Shown: in pieces, positions 45,103 to 55,534 of the stretch
Numbering within the stretch: position 1 is the stretch's first letter
How the letters are laid out: each line of letters starts with the position of its first letter
Source: Lepidostoma basale
Lineage: Eukaryota > Arthropoda > Insecta > Trichoptera > Lepidostomatidae
DNA: 64,000 nt
Reading direction: 5' to 3'
Assembly: GCA_022606425.2 (NCBI GenBank)
Contig: JAHDVF020001313.1
Coordinates: 62,001 to 126,000 of the forward strand
Notes under the pieces: generated by a model
The model's database searches: none
Told to the model about the DNA's origin: nothing
What the model saw: only the letters and a program-made list of their open reading frames with translations
Made by a program: the position numbers and the translations under genes

Positions 45103-45645
45103 GCTGAGCTTCAGAGAAGAATCGGTCTTGGGTGGGTGGCATATCTGAAGAAGTTCTTTAATAGTAAGATTCCCCAGTGTCTGAAACGCAAAATGTATGA
45201 TCAATACGTACTTCCAGTACTGACATATGGAGCTGAAACGCTAACCCTCACCAAGTCGACCATAAGGAGACTCCGTGTAGCACAGAGGAAACACGAAAGA
45301 GCCATGCTACACAGAAGACTCTCAGACCGGATTAGAAATACTGAAATATGTAAAAGGTCGGGAGTAACAGATGTCGTCGCAAGGGTAGCGAAGCTTAAAT
45401 GGTCATTTGCGGGACATGTTGCCAGATTGGTAGACGATAGATGGACCAGAAGGGTGGTATAGTGGAGACCCCGCGAAGACAAACGAAACAGAGGGAGACC
45501 CCCCACACGATGGTCCGATGACATTACAAGAATTGCTGGCGATTGGATGCAAAAGGCACAAGACAGGGATACGTGGAGAAGTATGGGGTAGGCCTATGTC
45601 CAGCAGTGGATGACAACGGCTGTCTAAGTAAGTAAGTAAGTATAT
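45103..45645 (+). mobile_element. L-GAT-related LINE 3' end with GTAA tail
   Basis: Codons AELQRRIGLGWVAYLKKFFN, IPQCLKRKMYDQYVLPVLTY, GAETLTLTKSTIRRLRVAQR and KLKWSFAGHVARLVDDRWTR, a stop, then GRPPTRWSDDI and AYVQQWMTT, ending in aagtaagtaagtaag. The family is the same as 31843 and 60724 (QQWMT end), but the tail is GTAA, not GAT. Only one or two lesions. Confidence 0.88.
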
Positions 45646-45661
45646 AACCTATCAAGTAAAA

Positions 45662-45845
45662 ACTGGGTGGTGGTCTAGGAGAAAGACCGCTGGCTCTTGA
45701 ACCAGGGGATTTGGGTTCGAACCTGTACACGACCCGATTTTTTCTTCATATTAATAAGGTATTATATTTTGTGCTCACATTGAACCTCGTAATAAATTCT
45801 GATACCTTTGATTTAAAAATCCTTTATGTTAGTCTAAAAAAACAC
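45662..45845 (+). mobile_element. SINE-2, copy with clear A and B boxes
   Basis: aactgggtggtggtctagga (A box), GGGTTCGAACCTG (B box), cacgacccga, then a body ending in aaaatcctttatgttagtct. It follows the GTAA tail of the LINE directly. Confidence 0.85.
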
Positions 45846-46669
45846 TCTCAAATGATAGAAAAGTGCCTCCATGTGTCCTGACTATAAATATAACACCCAG
45901 CGTTCCTGGAAACGACAAAAATTTGGCGGAATCTTTCACCACAATGGGAAGAAAAAGAGGAGATAGAATGCCTTACCATTGATTGGAAGAAGAAGAAAAC
46001 GCTCAAAAATGTTTTAAGATGTAACACTTTAAATAGAAGTGAGAAGAGAAGTATACATACGAGTATTTTAAGGAATCTACTCTGTAGGTCTCGTGATGAT
46101 CACCTGATCAAATCAATCCTAAGAGGAACAGTGAAAATAATTTATGTTTTTCTTCGTTATTTAGGTACATATATTTTTTTCTCGTTTTATTTTAATGATC
46201 ACAGCATGTTTGCCGCGCATTGCAGCCCCTTTCTACCGCTCACTACTATTACTCCACGGTATATTCACAATTCAAACAGACATTTCAAGAGCTGAGAACA
46301 AGGCATTCATTATATCGAGCGATTCGCGTTCTTTGTCCCACTGCATGTTTACTTATCGTTTATTTTGCCAATAAGCCAACATTCCTTTGACCGCCTTGCT
46401 GACATTTTTCTCGTTAACTTCCCTTGGCTGTGCGATGCGGGCACCGCGGCGTTGTGGAGCTTTACAGCCGTCAGCTTCCTGGTCGGTCAATACGAGTTTC
46501 TACTTTTAAGGAATATTTTGGATTCTGCTGAATTTTTCCCATCATTTTAGCAACATATAAATTGGTATATTTTGAATAACTCTCTTTACTAATTTGCTTT
46601 TTGAATAAAGTATGTAAAAAAATGTTATTTGAAATTTCATGGTAAAAGTTTGATAAGATTGCAGCTTCA
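45846..46669. other. No gene or classified repeat
   Basis: Includes a GC-richer run at 46380-46500 with a 61-codon frame of no known kind. Confidence 0.3.
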
Positions 46670-46745
46670 AAGAAGATCATATGTATAGAGCTGCCGAAAC
46701 CGGTCGAAGACAAAAACATTAGTGGATTTAAACAAAATATACATT
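46670..46745 (+). repeat. Penelope-like repeat, family H fragment
   Basis: gaagatcatatgtatagag, ctgcc-GAAAC-CG-GTC (46696-46705), gaagacaaaaac and agtggatttaaaca. Full 3' core GAAAC-CG-GTC; the 5' box reads AAGAAGA in place of CTGAAGA. Confidence 0.55.
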
Positions 46746-46794
46746 TTAAAAAGATTTTTTACATTTATCAAGTATGTATTAGAATGGCAACTTA

Positions 46795-46915
46795 ATGGCT
46801 GGATAAGACATCTTCTTCTGGTGCCATTGATGCCCGCAATCACTGCAGTAAAAGTCTCTCTATCCTGCGCTAATTGGAGTAGGTTCACTCTCCTCATTCC
46901 TATTCATTCCATTAT
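46795..46915 (-). mobile_element. RTE-like LINE carboxy end
   Basis: Minus-strand codons MRRVNLLQLAQDRETFTAVI and AGINGTRRR resemble the usual R.DLL.LA.DR..F...V end. Short and 5'-truncated. Confidence 0.45.
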
Positions 46916-47419
46916 TCTGCAGTCACGACTAACTACTAAATAACTGTTCTACTGCGATTGAACCTCATGAAATTTTCGTCAGTTAGCTCAATACTGCACG
47001 TGAGCATCAAATTGTAGGAAGACGAATTATATATTATATAATATTATTTAATCCGCTTACCAATTGCTTCGATTTTTACCCTTTTCCGATAGTCTAACCT
47101 TTTAGCTTTCAATTCGTTGATCTGTTCTAATACGAATTAATATTTATTTCAATAAAACCCATTGATATATTTTTTTAGAGCGCTTGAAATTATTGCTATA
47201 TCGATATAAATTGGTTCGCTTTGTACGAGGAAGATGTCGCTTCGATTTTGCCTTAGTTTTTATTATTATGAGATTTACGTTCTTATTTCATCGTGTTCCT
47301 GCATTTTGATAGCAAACATATCAGAGTGGCCGAGGTCTAGTTACTGGAGTTATTTATACCTCTTTATAATCAATAATCTACCACTTAATTGTTTATCGTG
47401 GTCTAATAATTTATACAAA
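46916..47419. other. AT-rich interval, nothing recognised
   Basis: No gene or classified repeat seen. Confidence 0.3.
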
Positions 47420-47640
47420 TAAGCGAGTGCAGTGCCAATGAAAGTGTTATGAACATAACAATGAAAGTGTCATTAAGATGGTTCGGACACAAGGACACTA
47501 TTGATTGAGTCTTGTGCCGACGCTTATGTATGGAGGTGAATATGAAACTGGCAAAAGAAAGATGAAAGTATTATTAATGCAGTAGAAATGAGATGTGTGA
47601 TAAGTCTGTATATGGTAGTCTCAAATTATTATTAAATCAT
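47420..47640 (+). mobile_element. L-TTAG piece with segments in swapped order
   Basis: 47420-47500 matches L-TTAG 55185-55255 (gagtgcagtgccaatgaaag, cattaagatggttcggaca); the following 47510-47635 matches the earlier part 55045-55165 (ttgtgccgacgcttatgtat, gcagtagaaatgagat). The order is reversed relative to the element while the strand is the same. Confidence 0.75.
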
Positions 47641-48080
47641 AACGCGCTTTTGCACAGCTATGTTTAAGACCAATTGGCATCAAAAACTCATTTCAGACTT
47701 TTTGTAAACTTGCCACCTTGGTAATGTCCAGCCTTCAATTGTTCAATTCACATTAGTATTATTCAAGTTCACAGCAAGTTTGCTTGGATTAAAAATGTGT
47801 TTTAATAATATGAACTGAATTAGGATACACACATTCTTGCACCTATACACATGTCATTTTATCCAATAAAATAATTGATATTGAACTTTAATTGTATTTC
47901 TTTAATATATATTGGGTGTATTTATATACTCCAATATAGCAATAGCGAAGCTTTGCCGGGTCAGCTAGTTATATCATAAATTGAAGCTAGTGTTCGTGTG
48001 AAATTCATTTTTTAAGCATTAAACATTAAAATAACTATGAAATATATTATACTCGTATATATTAAAATAATCATGAAATA
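47641..48080. other. AT-rich interval, nothing recognised
   Basis: No gene or classified repeat seen. Confidence 0.3.
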
Positions 48081-48200
48081 AAGCGATGCTTTTTAAGAAC
48101 TTCTTCCATTTTTGTCTATATTTCGACCGGTTTCTCCAAGCTCGCTGGCATCAACAGACTCTGTCGATGCCAGCGAGTCTGTTGAAATAATTACGTAAAA
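48081..48200 (-). repeat. Penelope-like hairpin repeat, family I
   Basis: ctcgctggcatcaacagact and the mirrored tctgtcgatgccagcgag form a hairpin. The hammerhead-like core on the minus strand is given at 48121-48160. Confidence 0.55.
48121..48160 (-). ncRNA. Hammerhead-like motif, family I
   Basis: Minus strand: CTGTTGA, T, GCCA-GCGAGCT-TGGA, GAAAC-CG-GTC, GAAA. The CTGANGA box has T for A at the fourth position; the 3' core is intact. Confidence 0.45.
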
Positions 48201-48206
48201 GTGGAA

Positions 48207-48660
48207 GGGAGAGAAAAAATTGGACCGCCGTACTGTTCTTTCCTGGCATACTTCTCTCTTTTCTTCAACATTCATACATCGTGTTATGTACGCACGTCGA
48301 TTTCTCCGACCCCTCACGTGGCCAATATTTAATATTTGATTGATTTGACTGGCTACGTTATTTATTTTGTATGTTGTACCTGTCGTTTGAATCCAATTAC
48401 TGTATAGGTACAATATGTATTTTAGATATTATATTGATTCTTATAATTCTTATGTGATAGGTAGCTATTTTACCGCCATTTTATTATCACGTGAATTCTA
48501 CCTTAGACCAATGAAGAAGTAAGAATCACACTGCCATTGCTGGGGATCGAACCTGGGACCTTCGATGAGGCAGTTATAGCTTTTGCCACCCTGCCACGAA
48601 GGTCGTTTTCTTGGTCTTCCTCTATTTTTAGTTCCATTAACGTCGTTCGTCCATCAAGAG
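48207..48660 (-). mobile_element. L-TTAG piece split by SINE-1
   Basis: L-TTAG in reverse at 48207-48376 (attggaccgccgtactg, cgcacgtcgatttctccgac) resumes at 48604 (ttggtcttcctctattttta, tccattaacgtcgttc). SINE-1 occupies the gap. Confidence 0.82.
48390..48604 (-). mobile_element. SINE-1, copy 3, nested in L-TTAG
   Basis: B box on the minus strand GGTTCGATCCCC; head ccttcgtggcagggtggc. Short cgtt repeats at both junctions may be the target duplication. Confidence 0.85.
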
Positions 48661-49059
48661 ATTTCAGTAAAATTATTAGATTATCTCAAAAATTAAAACT
48701 TATCTTAAAGGACGTAGCCATATTGTAGAGTGTCGATTTAACTAATTGATCGAGGCTACATTCCTAAGAGGTTTCGAACAATGGGAGGCTCACTATTGCA
48801 TAGCGGTGTTCGACGGGTACCCTTCCCCCAGAGCGCCGGGGGATGGGCACCAGTATCAAAGAGAACCAGACAATACACACTCCAGTAACAGGCGCACGTC
48901 TCTCTGTTTGGTAAATGATTTCAGAACGGAGAACTGCACTACACCGTGCGCTGTTTAACGAGCTTAATGATATGAGCGGTACTATCTATACTTGCTATTT
49001 GTAATGCCAATGGTGCAATTTCAAATAATTATAAAAATAAATATAAACTTTTATAATTT

Positions 49060-49454
49060 AATTGTATCTCAATAGAGACGAAGACGCAAACTGGAAACTG
49101 AATATGGATGATCAAGGTGTTTACAGGACTTATGACCTGTCATTGGTTGGGTTAATTTCCCCATTCCACCTTTGTTATTATGATCATGCATGACAAATTT
49201 TTGGAAGATGTATATATACTTCAAATCCATATCTATCTTCACGTGTCAGTTTTAATTGTCCATCTATGTAGATTTGGTTGCACTTGTGGCTTGTGATCAT
49301 GCATGATCATAATAACAAAGGTGGAATGGGGAATATTGTAATTACATAAAGCGTGCGCTTAACCCAACCAATGACAGGTCATAAGTCCTGTAAACACCTT
49401 GATCATCCATATTCAGTTTCCAGTTTGAGTCTTCGTCTCTATTGAGATACAATT
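49060..49454. mobile_element. Foldback (MITE-like) element, copy 1
   Basis: Arms of nearly 100 bp are exact inverted copies: aattgtatctcaatagagac, gaatatggatgatcaaggtg, aggacttatgacctgtcatt, ggttgggtta. A second inverted pair inside (tgttattatgatcatgcatg) flanks the centre. It is noncoding. An outer segment (caggatttcgtatacaagta in reverse, to 49520) also recurs at 56575 and 58810, so the full element is longer than the palindrome. Confidence 0.85.
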
Positions 49455-49597
49455 AAATTTGAATTAACCACCCTTTGGTGAAAATCCAGGATTTCGTATA
49501 CAAGTATAAGTATACATTCACAAAAAAAAATATAAAAATAAACTTTTACATTACAAATTCCTATATCCAAATCGTTTATAAATATATGAATGGTTGA

Positions 49598-49722
49598 AGT
49601 CTTGGACTTGGACTTGTATCTCAGAGGTTCAGCTCTAATGGCTATTCCTCTTACGGCTGTAGGAATGTGATTTGTTAGTTGTTTTATGTGTGGTCCGGAG
49701 TGTTCCTTCGACGAGGGCGAGG
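49598..49722 (+). pseudogene. FLYWCH-like zinc-finger fragment, copy 2
   Basis: RFSSNGYSSYGCRN, then after a deletion CDLLVVLCVVRSVPST. About two-thirds of the codons match 38945-39080. Frame and spacing are disturbed. Confidence 0.35.
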
Positions 49723-50329
49723 GGAGATTTAGGGTTTATTCTAAAGTACTACATTATCCTTAGTCAGGAAATGGAAGAGCAGTTAGGGTTGGCATTGTAG
49801 AGTATGATGGGATCAGTGTTATTATTAAAAAAAATGTTTCCGAGAGGAAGAGAAGAAGAGCGTTTTGTTTGGCTGAGTGGGCTATCGGGGAGATTTTTTT
49901 TTATTCGCATTGGTTGCAGGAGGGATAAATAACTGAATGATTGTGGATAACTTGGTGGTAAAGGGTTATTATTGATAAGGCAGACGGTAATAATTTAGGT
50001 TATGGTCTGGGAATGAAAGAGATGAATATGGAGTGGTGCAAAGAGTAATAGAATTGGAGTTGCAGTGTTCTGATGTACCAAAGGAGTATGGTTACGGTGG
50101 TCTGTCTCCTGGCAAGGGCGCTAACATTTCTCATTAAATGATATCGATCTTCATATTCCGCATCGTAGTTCTTCAATTTTACCGAGTTCGTCCTTGTGAA
50201 GTAACAATGGCGTATATTGGTATTTGACAATATTAAGATTAAAAGCGCAATAGGATGCCAGGCCACATTTAATCTACAATGTGAATGATTGCTGTGCGAT
50301 TAATGAAGTGTAAAAATTGTTTGGATTAA
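49723..50329. other. Unidentified, possibly old coding repeat
   Basis: Includes an 88-codon minus-strand frame (50000-50266) of no known kind. Confidence 0.25.
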
Positions 50330-50512
50330 AAGGGTGGTTAGTTGGTCTAGGGGACAAAACGCTTGGCTCGCGATCCAGGGGACATGCGTTCGAGCCTGGA
50401 CACTACCCGATTCCTACTTCATGATAATGAGCTATTTTCTGTTCATATTAAAGATAGTAAAATAGATTCTAATACCATTGACTTAAATCCTTGGGGTTAG
50501 TCTTTAAAAAGA
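50330..50512 (+). mobile_element. SINE-2, third copy
   Basis: gggtggttagttggtctagg (A box), CGTTCGAGCCTGGA (B box with two changes), cactacccgattcctacttc, and a body ending in ttggggttagtcttt. Confidence 0.82.
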
Positions 50513-51067
50513 TTGGTGTGGAGTGGGATTTAAAAAATACTTATATTATGGTCAGCCTGAGATCTCCGGTGGTAGCCACCATTACTGATCACTTTTACAC
50601 TTGCGCATTTGAACTTAATTACGTCTAGATCTGCCAGAATCGGAGTATGTTAATATTTAAAATTCGAAAGTCGTGACAGTGATTAAGATAGCCCGCCATT
50701 ATTAAATTTAAAGAACAGGAATCCGTCGGGCTCGTAAAATAATTAATATATATGAGATTTTGGCCTTTGGTTACTTGTTACTTGTGATGTTATTCAACTT
50801 TATACGTCTTACGTTACATATTTATATAAAGTTTGCTACCGGAGATTTATAATGGATCAGCAAATACCACACGTAACTGAAAAATGAAAAAAACATTGAA
50901 TACCTACGTACTTTAAACACAAACACGGTGGACACACAGGCACTGCTGAATTAAGTCGCGTCTCCTTGGAGCCGGGAATAATTATTTTTAGGATAAGCAA
51001 ACTGTTATTATTTCATTATTTGTTGTTTGTGTCTGCTGAGATTTATCCATAATGTCTTTTTTTGAAG
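50513..51067. other. No gene or classified repeat
   Basis: No gene or classified repeat seen. Confidence 0.3.
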
Positions 51068-51205
51068 CTTGAATGAAAGCAAAAAAAAAAACACTTTTAA
51101 CAGCAATAAAAAACCAAACATCACATACCTATATACTCGTACGTATAATGAAAGCAAAAAAAACACCTTTAACAGCAATAAAAAACCAAACATCGCATAT
51201 ATAGA
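51068..51205 (+). repeat. Tandem duplication of a 75-bp unit
   Basis: Two head-to-tail copies of gaaagcaaaaaaaa ... taacagcaataaaaaaccaa acatc. The copies differ mainly in the length of the A run. Confidence 0.8.
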
Positions 51206-51236
51206 AATACGGATATTAGTATTATTATTAAATTAT

Positions 51237-51825
51237 ATAGTGACCTGGTGATAGAAAATCAACACGTTGAACAGGTCAGGACCTTCAAGTATCTAGGCAT
51301 AGACCTGGTGGGAGGAGCTGATCTGCGGGAAGAAATGCAAGCCCAAGTAAACAAGGCAGCAGCAATCTCTGGCGCTCTAAAATCCACAATATGGAAAAAC
51401 AAAGACATGTCCATTAATGGATAGAAGATGAGAATCTATAAAGCATGCGTAAGGCCAATAATTATATATGGCGTTGAAGCAAGGGCAGACACATTAAGGA
51501 CCAAACAAGTTTTGAGGACCTCTGAGATGAAAATACTGAAGACGATAGCAGACAAGACACTGAGAGATCGCGTGAGGAACACCAGAATAAGAGAGGTGTG
51601 TGAGGTTGAGGATATTATAAGGAAAAAGGGGCTGGTACGGACATGTTCAAAGAATGGACACCACCAGACTTCCCTATATTGCATTGCATAATCAGCCTCA
51701 TGAGACTCGTCTTCGTGGAAGACCTCCTCAAATATGGAAGGACAGCTGGGAGTCTACCTCACAGGAGGAGCAACACTCTGGAGAACAGACCACATAGGTT
51801 CACAACAAGGAAGAAGAAGAAGAAG
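51237..51825 (+). mobile_element. L-GAA 3' part with 10-bp target duplication
   Basis: Codons QVRTFKYLGIDLVGGADLRE, INKAAAISGALKSTIWKNKD-like, MRIYKACVRPIIIYGVEARA, LRTSEMKILKTIADKTLRDR, then a frame change and HHQTSLYCIA. It ends in gaagaagaagaagaag. ATTAAATTAT occurs at 51227-51236 and 51826-51835. Relatively young. Confidence 0.9.
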
Positions 51826-51832
51826 ATTAAAT

Positions 51833-52518
51833 TATTAAAATTATTGAATCCATTACATTTGGAACCAAATATGTCAAATTTTATTTTAGTAATAAAACAT
51901 TTCGCAAATTGAAATATTCAACGAAATTGAATTTCGCAAAAGCTCGCTATTTTATTTGAATGCGGCGAATGCAATTACGCTAAATTATTTCTTTGAGCTT
52001 TTTCACGATTCAAGTAAAAAATGCGCTTTTCAGTCAGAGCGAAGGATGCAACAAATGGAAAACTTCAAATTAATATAGCCAATTTCACTCCCTTTGACCC
52101 CCAGAGTCCCCTAGGACCCGAGCATCTGAACGAGCACAAGGCAGAAGGCTGGGACTCTAAACGGTATTAAATTCCGAAAGACTTACAACGGTCCCCAGTG
52201 TTTGACCAACCCAAATTGCCGATTATCGAATTTTCATGCTACTCAAAACGATTTCATTCCTCTAAGAAAAAATCCTTAAATATGCATCGATGAACATATT
52301 AAACCCATAACCGAACGTTTATTAAACATAATTCGTTATTTCAAATACTTGATCACTACGCTAGTAAATATTTAAAGCGATTAATCATCATAATTTAAAT
52401 AGGCAAAAACCGATTCTCATCAAGTCAAGGCGTAGAAATAGGCAAAAACCGGTCATTTAATAATTGTAATTGCGTAAATAATTTAAAATACTTATTAGTA
52501 TTATATAATTTATATTTA
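51833..52518. other. No gene or classified repeat
   Basis: No gene or classified repeat seen, apart from a short doubled taggcaaaaaccg near 52400-52455. Confidence 0.3.
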
Positions 52519-52715
52519 GGAAGTGGTGGCCTTCGTAGCATAGTTGGAAGTGGTGGCCTTCGTAGCATAGTTGGAACAGCTGTGACAGACTGCGATTCTC
52601 ACACTGTCTTCGGTTTGGTAGAATTCACGTGACAATAAAAATGGCGATAGACTAGTTACCTATCACGTGTCATGAGAATCAATAGCTTAAAAATATATAC
52701 AAAAATTGGGTTCAA
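52519..52715 (+). mobile_element. SINE-1, copy 4, with doubled head and lost B box
   Basis: The first 27 bp (ggaagtggtggccttcgtag catagtt) occur twice at 52519-52572. The B box and its surroundings are deleted, and the rest (cgattctcacactgtctt, cacgtgacaataaaaatggc) follows the family. Confidence 0.85.
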
Positions 52716-53274
52716 ATAACTTGTTATATATTATTTTAAAAAAATTGGAAAGCAATGGGAAACTTTTAAATTAAAAAGCGGTATGTTGCATCGCAAGAAC
52801 CATCAAAATTGTTATTAGACTTTGCAGCAAACCAATCGCTTTAATTGAAAATAAAAAATAAACAGTAGAATGTACAAACAGATATTTCTAACGAAAGTAG
52901 ATATTTCCTGAAACTTATGTATATTCAAATGTATCTTAAGTGTCAGATATATGTATACTATTTATTTTTATTCGATATTCGTTGATTTACGTTGGGTAGA
53001 CTCTACCGCTGGACGTTCTTCCAGTGGTAAATGGCAATTTTACGTTATTGGCTGCTCCTAAAATAGGTCGGAGTTACCGCATAAATTCCACAATTTTCCT
53101 TAACCAATAATTCTTGCGTTTTCCAGTACTCATTTTTATTTATTTCAAGCTCGAAAACTAATTTGTATTTATATAATAATTGTATTATAATTTGAAACTG
53201 TATTTTAACAAATTACCTGTTTTATAAATCCAAAATTATTTAGTATTAATTCAAAAAGTATGCGACTCTGACAT
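52716..53274. other. AT-rich interval, nothing recognised
   Basis: No gene or classified repeat seen. Confidence 0.3.
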
Positions 53275-53460
53275 GCCGTTACTCGGGGATGTTGGGTCAT
53301 TGCGCAGGTCTCTTTTGATCCTTTGCCTACAAGTACCCGCTGCAACACCTGTCCTGGGTCCCAGAATCATTCTTAGGATCCTCTTCTCAAACCAGTAAAT
53401 TCTTTATCAAGTTATCATTGTCTATGGCTCAGAACCATATATTATCAATGGTCTGATCTA
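53275..53460 (-). mobile_element. Decayed LINE fragment
   Basis: Minus-strand codons IYWFEKRILRMILGPRTGVA resemble the post-RT motif FERRILR.I.GP of several LINE families; upstream YGSEP-TMT is broken by stops. Confidence 0.5.
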
Positions 53461-53834
53461 ACTCTCCATGGATATTAATGATATAACAAATCCTCGACTG
53501 GAGGGAGAGATGTAGAGCTTTGGTGCCAACCAATCTCCAGGAATGAAACTGAAGAAGGAGACATTTCAATTAAGTCACATCTTCTGCAAGTATTCTGTCT
53601 GGTTCCATTTGTAGAACACAAGTATGCATAGTTTATTATTCATATTTCTATCCAGGTCACTATAAAACTAATTTTAAAAAGTTTTTAAATGTATTCACAT
53701 TGTTTTGCTTATACTTTTTTATTCATATTAAATCAATTCAAGGCTATAAATTGCTTTTTATGAATAAAAAAAATCAAGGAAAAAGCATTTAAGTAATATT
53801 TAAACATTTTTACTAATAATATTTTCGATAAACT

Positions 53835-54069
53835 TAAGGCACCACACCACACTACAAATTCCATAATGACAAATGTTTTATCAATGATAACGCTATTTTC
53901 CACTTTAAAATTTATTTTTATCTCGAAATTTTTCGAAATTTTTCACCTTCTTGATTAAGGGAACGCGACGTATACTGAGTTTATATCGTTTTCCCGATGA
54001 TGAAGGTTTAAAACCTTCGAAACGTGTTGAGATAAAAAATAATCTGAAATACAGTGTTTTAATTAATGG
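53835..54069 (+). repeat. Penelope-like hairpin repeat, family A copy 4
   Basis: Begins accacactacaaattccata, has an inverted atttttatctcgaaattttt arm, then the near-complete hammerhead-like core at 53989-54032 and the cagtgttttaatta tail. The tail is interrupted by L-TTAG; cataaaaaatac on the far side (55540) continues it. Confidence 0.75.
53989..54032 (+). ncRNA. Hammerhead-like motif, family A
   Basis: TTTTC, CCGATGA, T, GAAGG-TTTAAAA-CCTTC, GAAAC, GT, GTT, GAGA. Helix I pairs TTTC with GAGA (one G-T), helix II is a perfect 5 bp, helix III is AC/GT. The only changes from CTGANGA/GAAA are C for T at core position 4 and the extra T before helix II. Confidence 0.65.
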
Positions 54070-55534
54070 TTATGTAAGTTATTTAACCAGTGCTTGGAGG
54101 AGGGATATACGCCGCTAGACTGGAGGAGAGCAGTAATTATGCCCCTGTACAAAGGAAAAGGATCGCGTATGGAATGTGGAAACCACAGAGCTATTAGTCT
54201 TTTGAGTGTCGTTGGTAAAGTCTATGGCAGAATTTTAATAGAAAGAGTAAGAAAATTGACGAGTGACAAAGTTTGGGATGTGCAAGGTGCCTTTATGAAT
54301 GGCAGAGGATGTATGGATCAAATTTTTGGACTTCGTACATTGACAGAGAAGTTTCTGGCCAAAAATCGCAAACTTTTCTGTGCATTTGTCGACTTACAAA
54401 AAGCATATGATTACGTTAATAGAGAAAAGTTGTGGAAAATATTGTCTGAATATGGAATAAGTACAAAACTGATCACGGCCATTAAGTCGCTATACACGGA
54501 AAGCACTGCTAGTGTCAGAGTAAATGGAGATCTTACAGCCTGGTTTGATATCAATAAAGGTGTCAAACAAGGTTGCGTAATGTCCCCGTGGTTATTTAAT
54601 CTGTATATGGACAATTGTATGAGAGAGCTGAAAGGGTTGGATGTAGGTGCCAAAATGAGCGGAGTGTCAGTAAGCTGTCTCTTGTATGCGGATGACGCTG
54701 TCTTACTTGCTGACAACGAGCATGAACTACAAGTCCTGGTGAATTGTATGTATGAGGTATGCATGCGAAATGATCTGATGATGAATGTTAATAAGTCCAA
54801 GGTAATGATTTTTGAAAAGGAAGAAACCACGACAGTCTGCAACATTAGCGTGAATGGTGAAAACTTGGAGCAAGTAGTTGAGTTTGTGTATTTAGGTAGT
54901 ATGTTTACAAGAGATGGGCGAGTGGAGAGGGATATTGAAAGAAGGGTTGGGGCAGGCAACAAAGTGAATGGTGCACTTAAAGTTGTCATCGCAAACAAAA
55001 ACCTATCCAAAAAAGCTAGAATGGCAGTGCACAATGGTGTTCTTCTACCGACCCTTATGTATGGAAGCGAAGCATGGAACTGGCAAAAGAAGGATGAAAG
55101 TAGAATAAATGCAGTAGAAATGAGATCTCTTAGACGAATGTGTGGATACTCTGTGTATGATAGAGTGTCGAATGAAAATATAAGAAGTGAATGCGGTGCG
55201 AATGATGGTGTCATGAACAAAATAATGAAAGGATCATTAAGATGGTTTGGACATATAGAAAGAATGAATGAAGAAAGAATGGTAAAAAAATTATATGTTA
55301 ATGATGTAAATGGTTCCAGAAATAGAGGAAGACCAAGGAAAACGTGGCACGATCAAATAAATCAAATATTGAATGTCGGCCATGTGAGGAGTCAGAGAAA
55401 TCGACGCGCGTGCATGACACGATGTATGAATGTTGAGGAAGCGAGAGAAATATGTCAGGAAAGAAAGGTGTGGCAGTCCATTCTTTCTGCCTACCCCTTC
55501 GGGGAGACGGCGTGATGGTTAGTTAGTTAGTTAG
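54070..55534 (+). mobile_element. L-TTAG, longest copy (RT to tail)
   Basis: A 1.46-kb 5'-truncated insertion ending in cggggagacggcgtgatgg and four TTAG units. ttaatt(a/c)at at both edges looks like its target duplication, and the family A tail sequence resumes right after it, so it inserted into that hairpin element. Tail of short tandem repeats, target duplications and 5' truncation are hallmarks of target-primed reverse transcription. Confidence 0.92.
54094..55515 (+). CDS. Non-LTR reverse transcriptase, 5'-truncated open frame
   Basis: 474 codons without a stop, beginning inside the RT (in-frame codons KLFNQC precede, so the true start is lost). RT motifs are in order: WRRAVIMPLYKGKGSR and NHRAISLLSVVGKVYGRIL (fingers), FVDLQKAYDYVNREKLW (motif A, catalytic Asp), GVKQGCVMSPWLFNLYMD (motif B), CLLYADDAVLLADNE (motif C, YADD), NVNKSKVMIF (motif D). 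The connection region follows (MYGSEAWNWQKKDESRINAV, GRPRKTWHDQINQILNV). The amino-terminal endonuclease is missing. The GVKQG/YADD style and microsatellite-like tail suggest an RTE-like clade, tentatively. Catalytic residues are intact, so the copy may be recent. Confidence 0.9.
   Translation: MEEGYTPLDWRRAVIMPLYKGKGSRMECGNHRAISLLSVVGKVYGRILIERVRKLTSDKVWDVQGAFMNGRGCMDQIFGLRTLTEKFLAKNRKLFCAFVDLQKAYDYVNREKLWKILSEYGISTKLITAIKSLYTESTASVRVNGDLTAWFDINKGVKQGCVMSPWLFNLYMDNCMRELKGLDVGAKMSGVSVSCLLYADDAVLLADNEHELQVLVNCMYEVCMRNDLMMNVNKSKVMIFEKEETTTVCNISVNGENLEQVVEFVYLGSMFTRDGRVERDIERRVGAGNKVNGALKVVIANKNLSKKARMAVHNGVLLPTLMYGSEAWNWQKKDESRINAVEMRSLRRMCGYSVYDRVSNENIRSECGANDGVMNKIMKGSLRWFGHIERMNEERMVKKLYVNDVNGSRNRGRPRKTWHDQINQILNVGHVRSQRNRRACMTRCMNVEEAREICQERKVWQSILSAYPFGETA

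Noticed and set aside
45662..45735. tRNA gene
   Set aside because: Same reasoning; it is a SINE-2 head.
54411..55220. 269-codon minus-strand open frame opposite the RT
   Set aside because: It is the mirror of the RT coding sequence; its residues follow no family, and the plus frame has all RT motifs.
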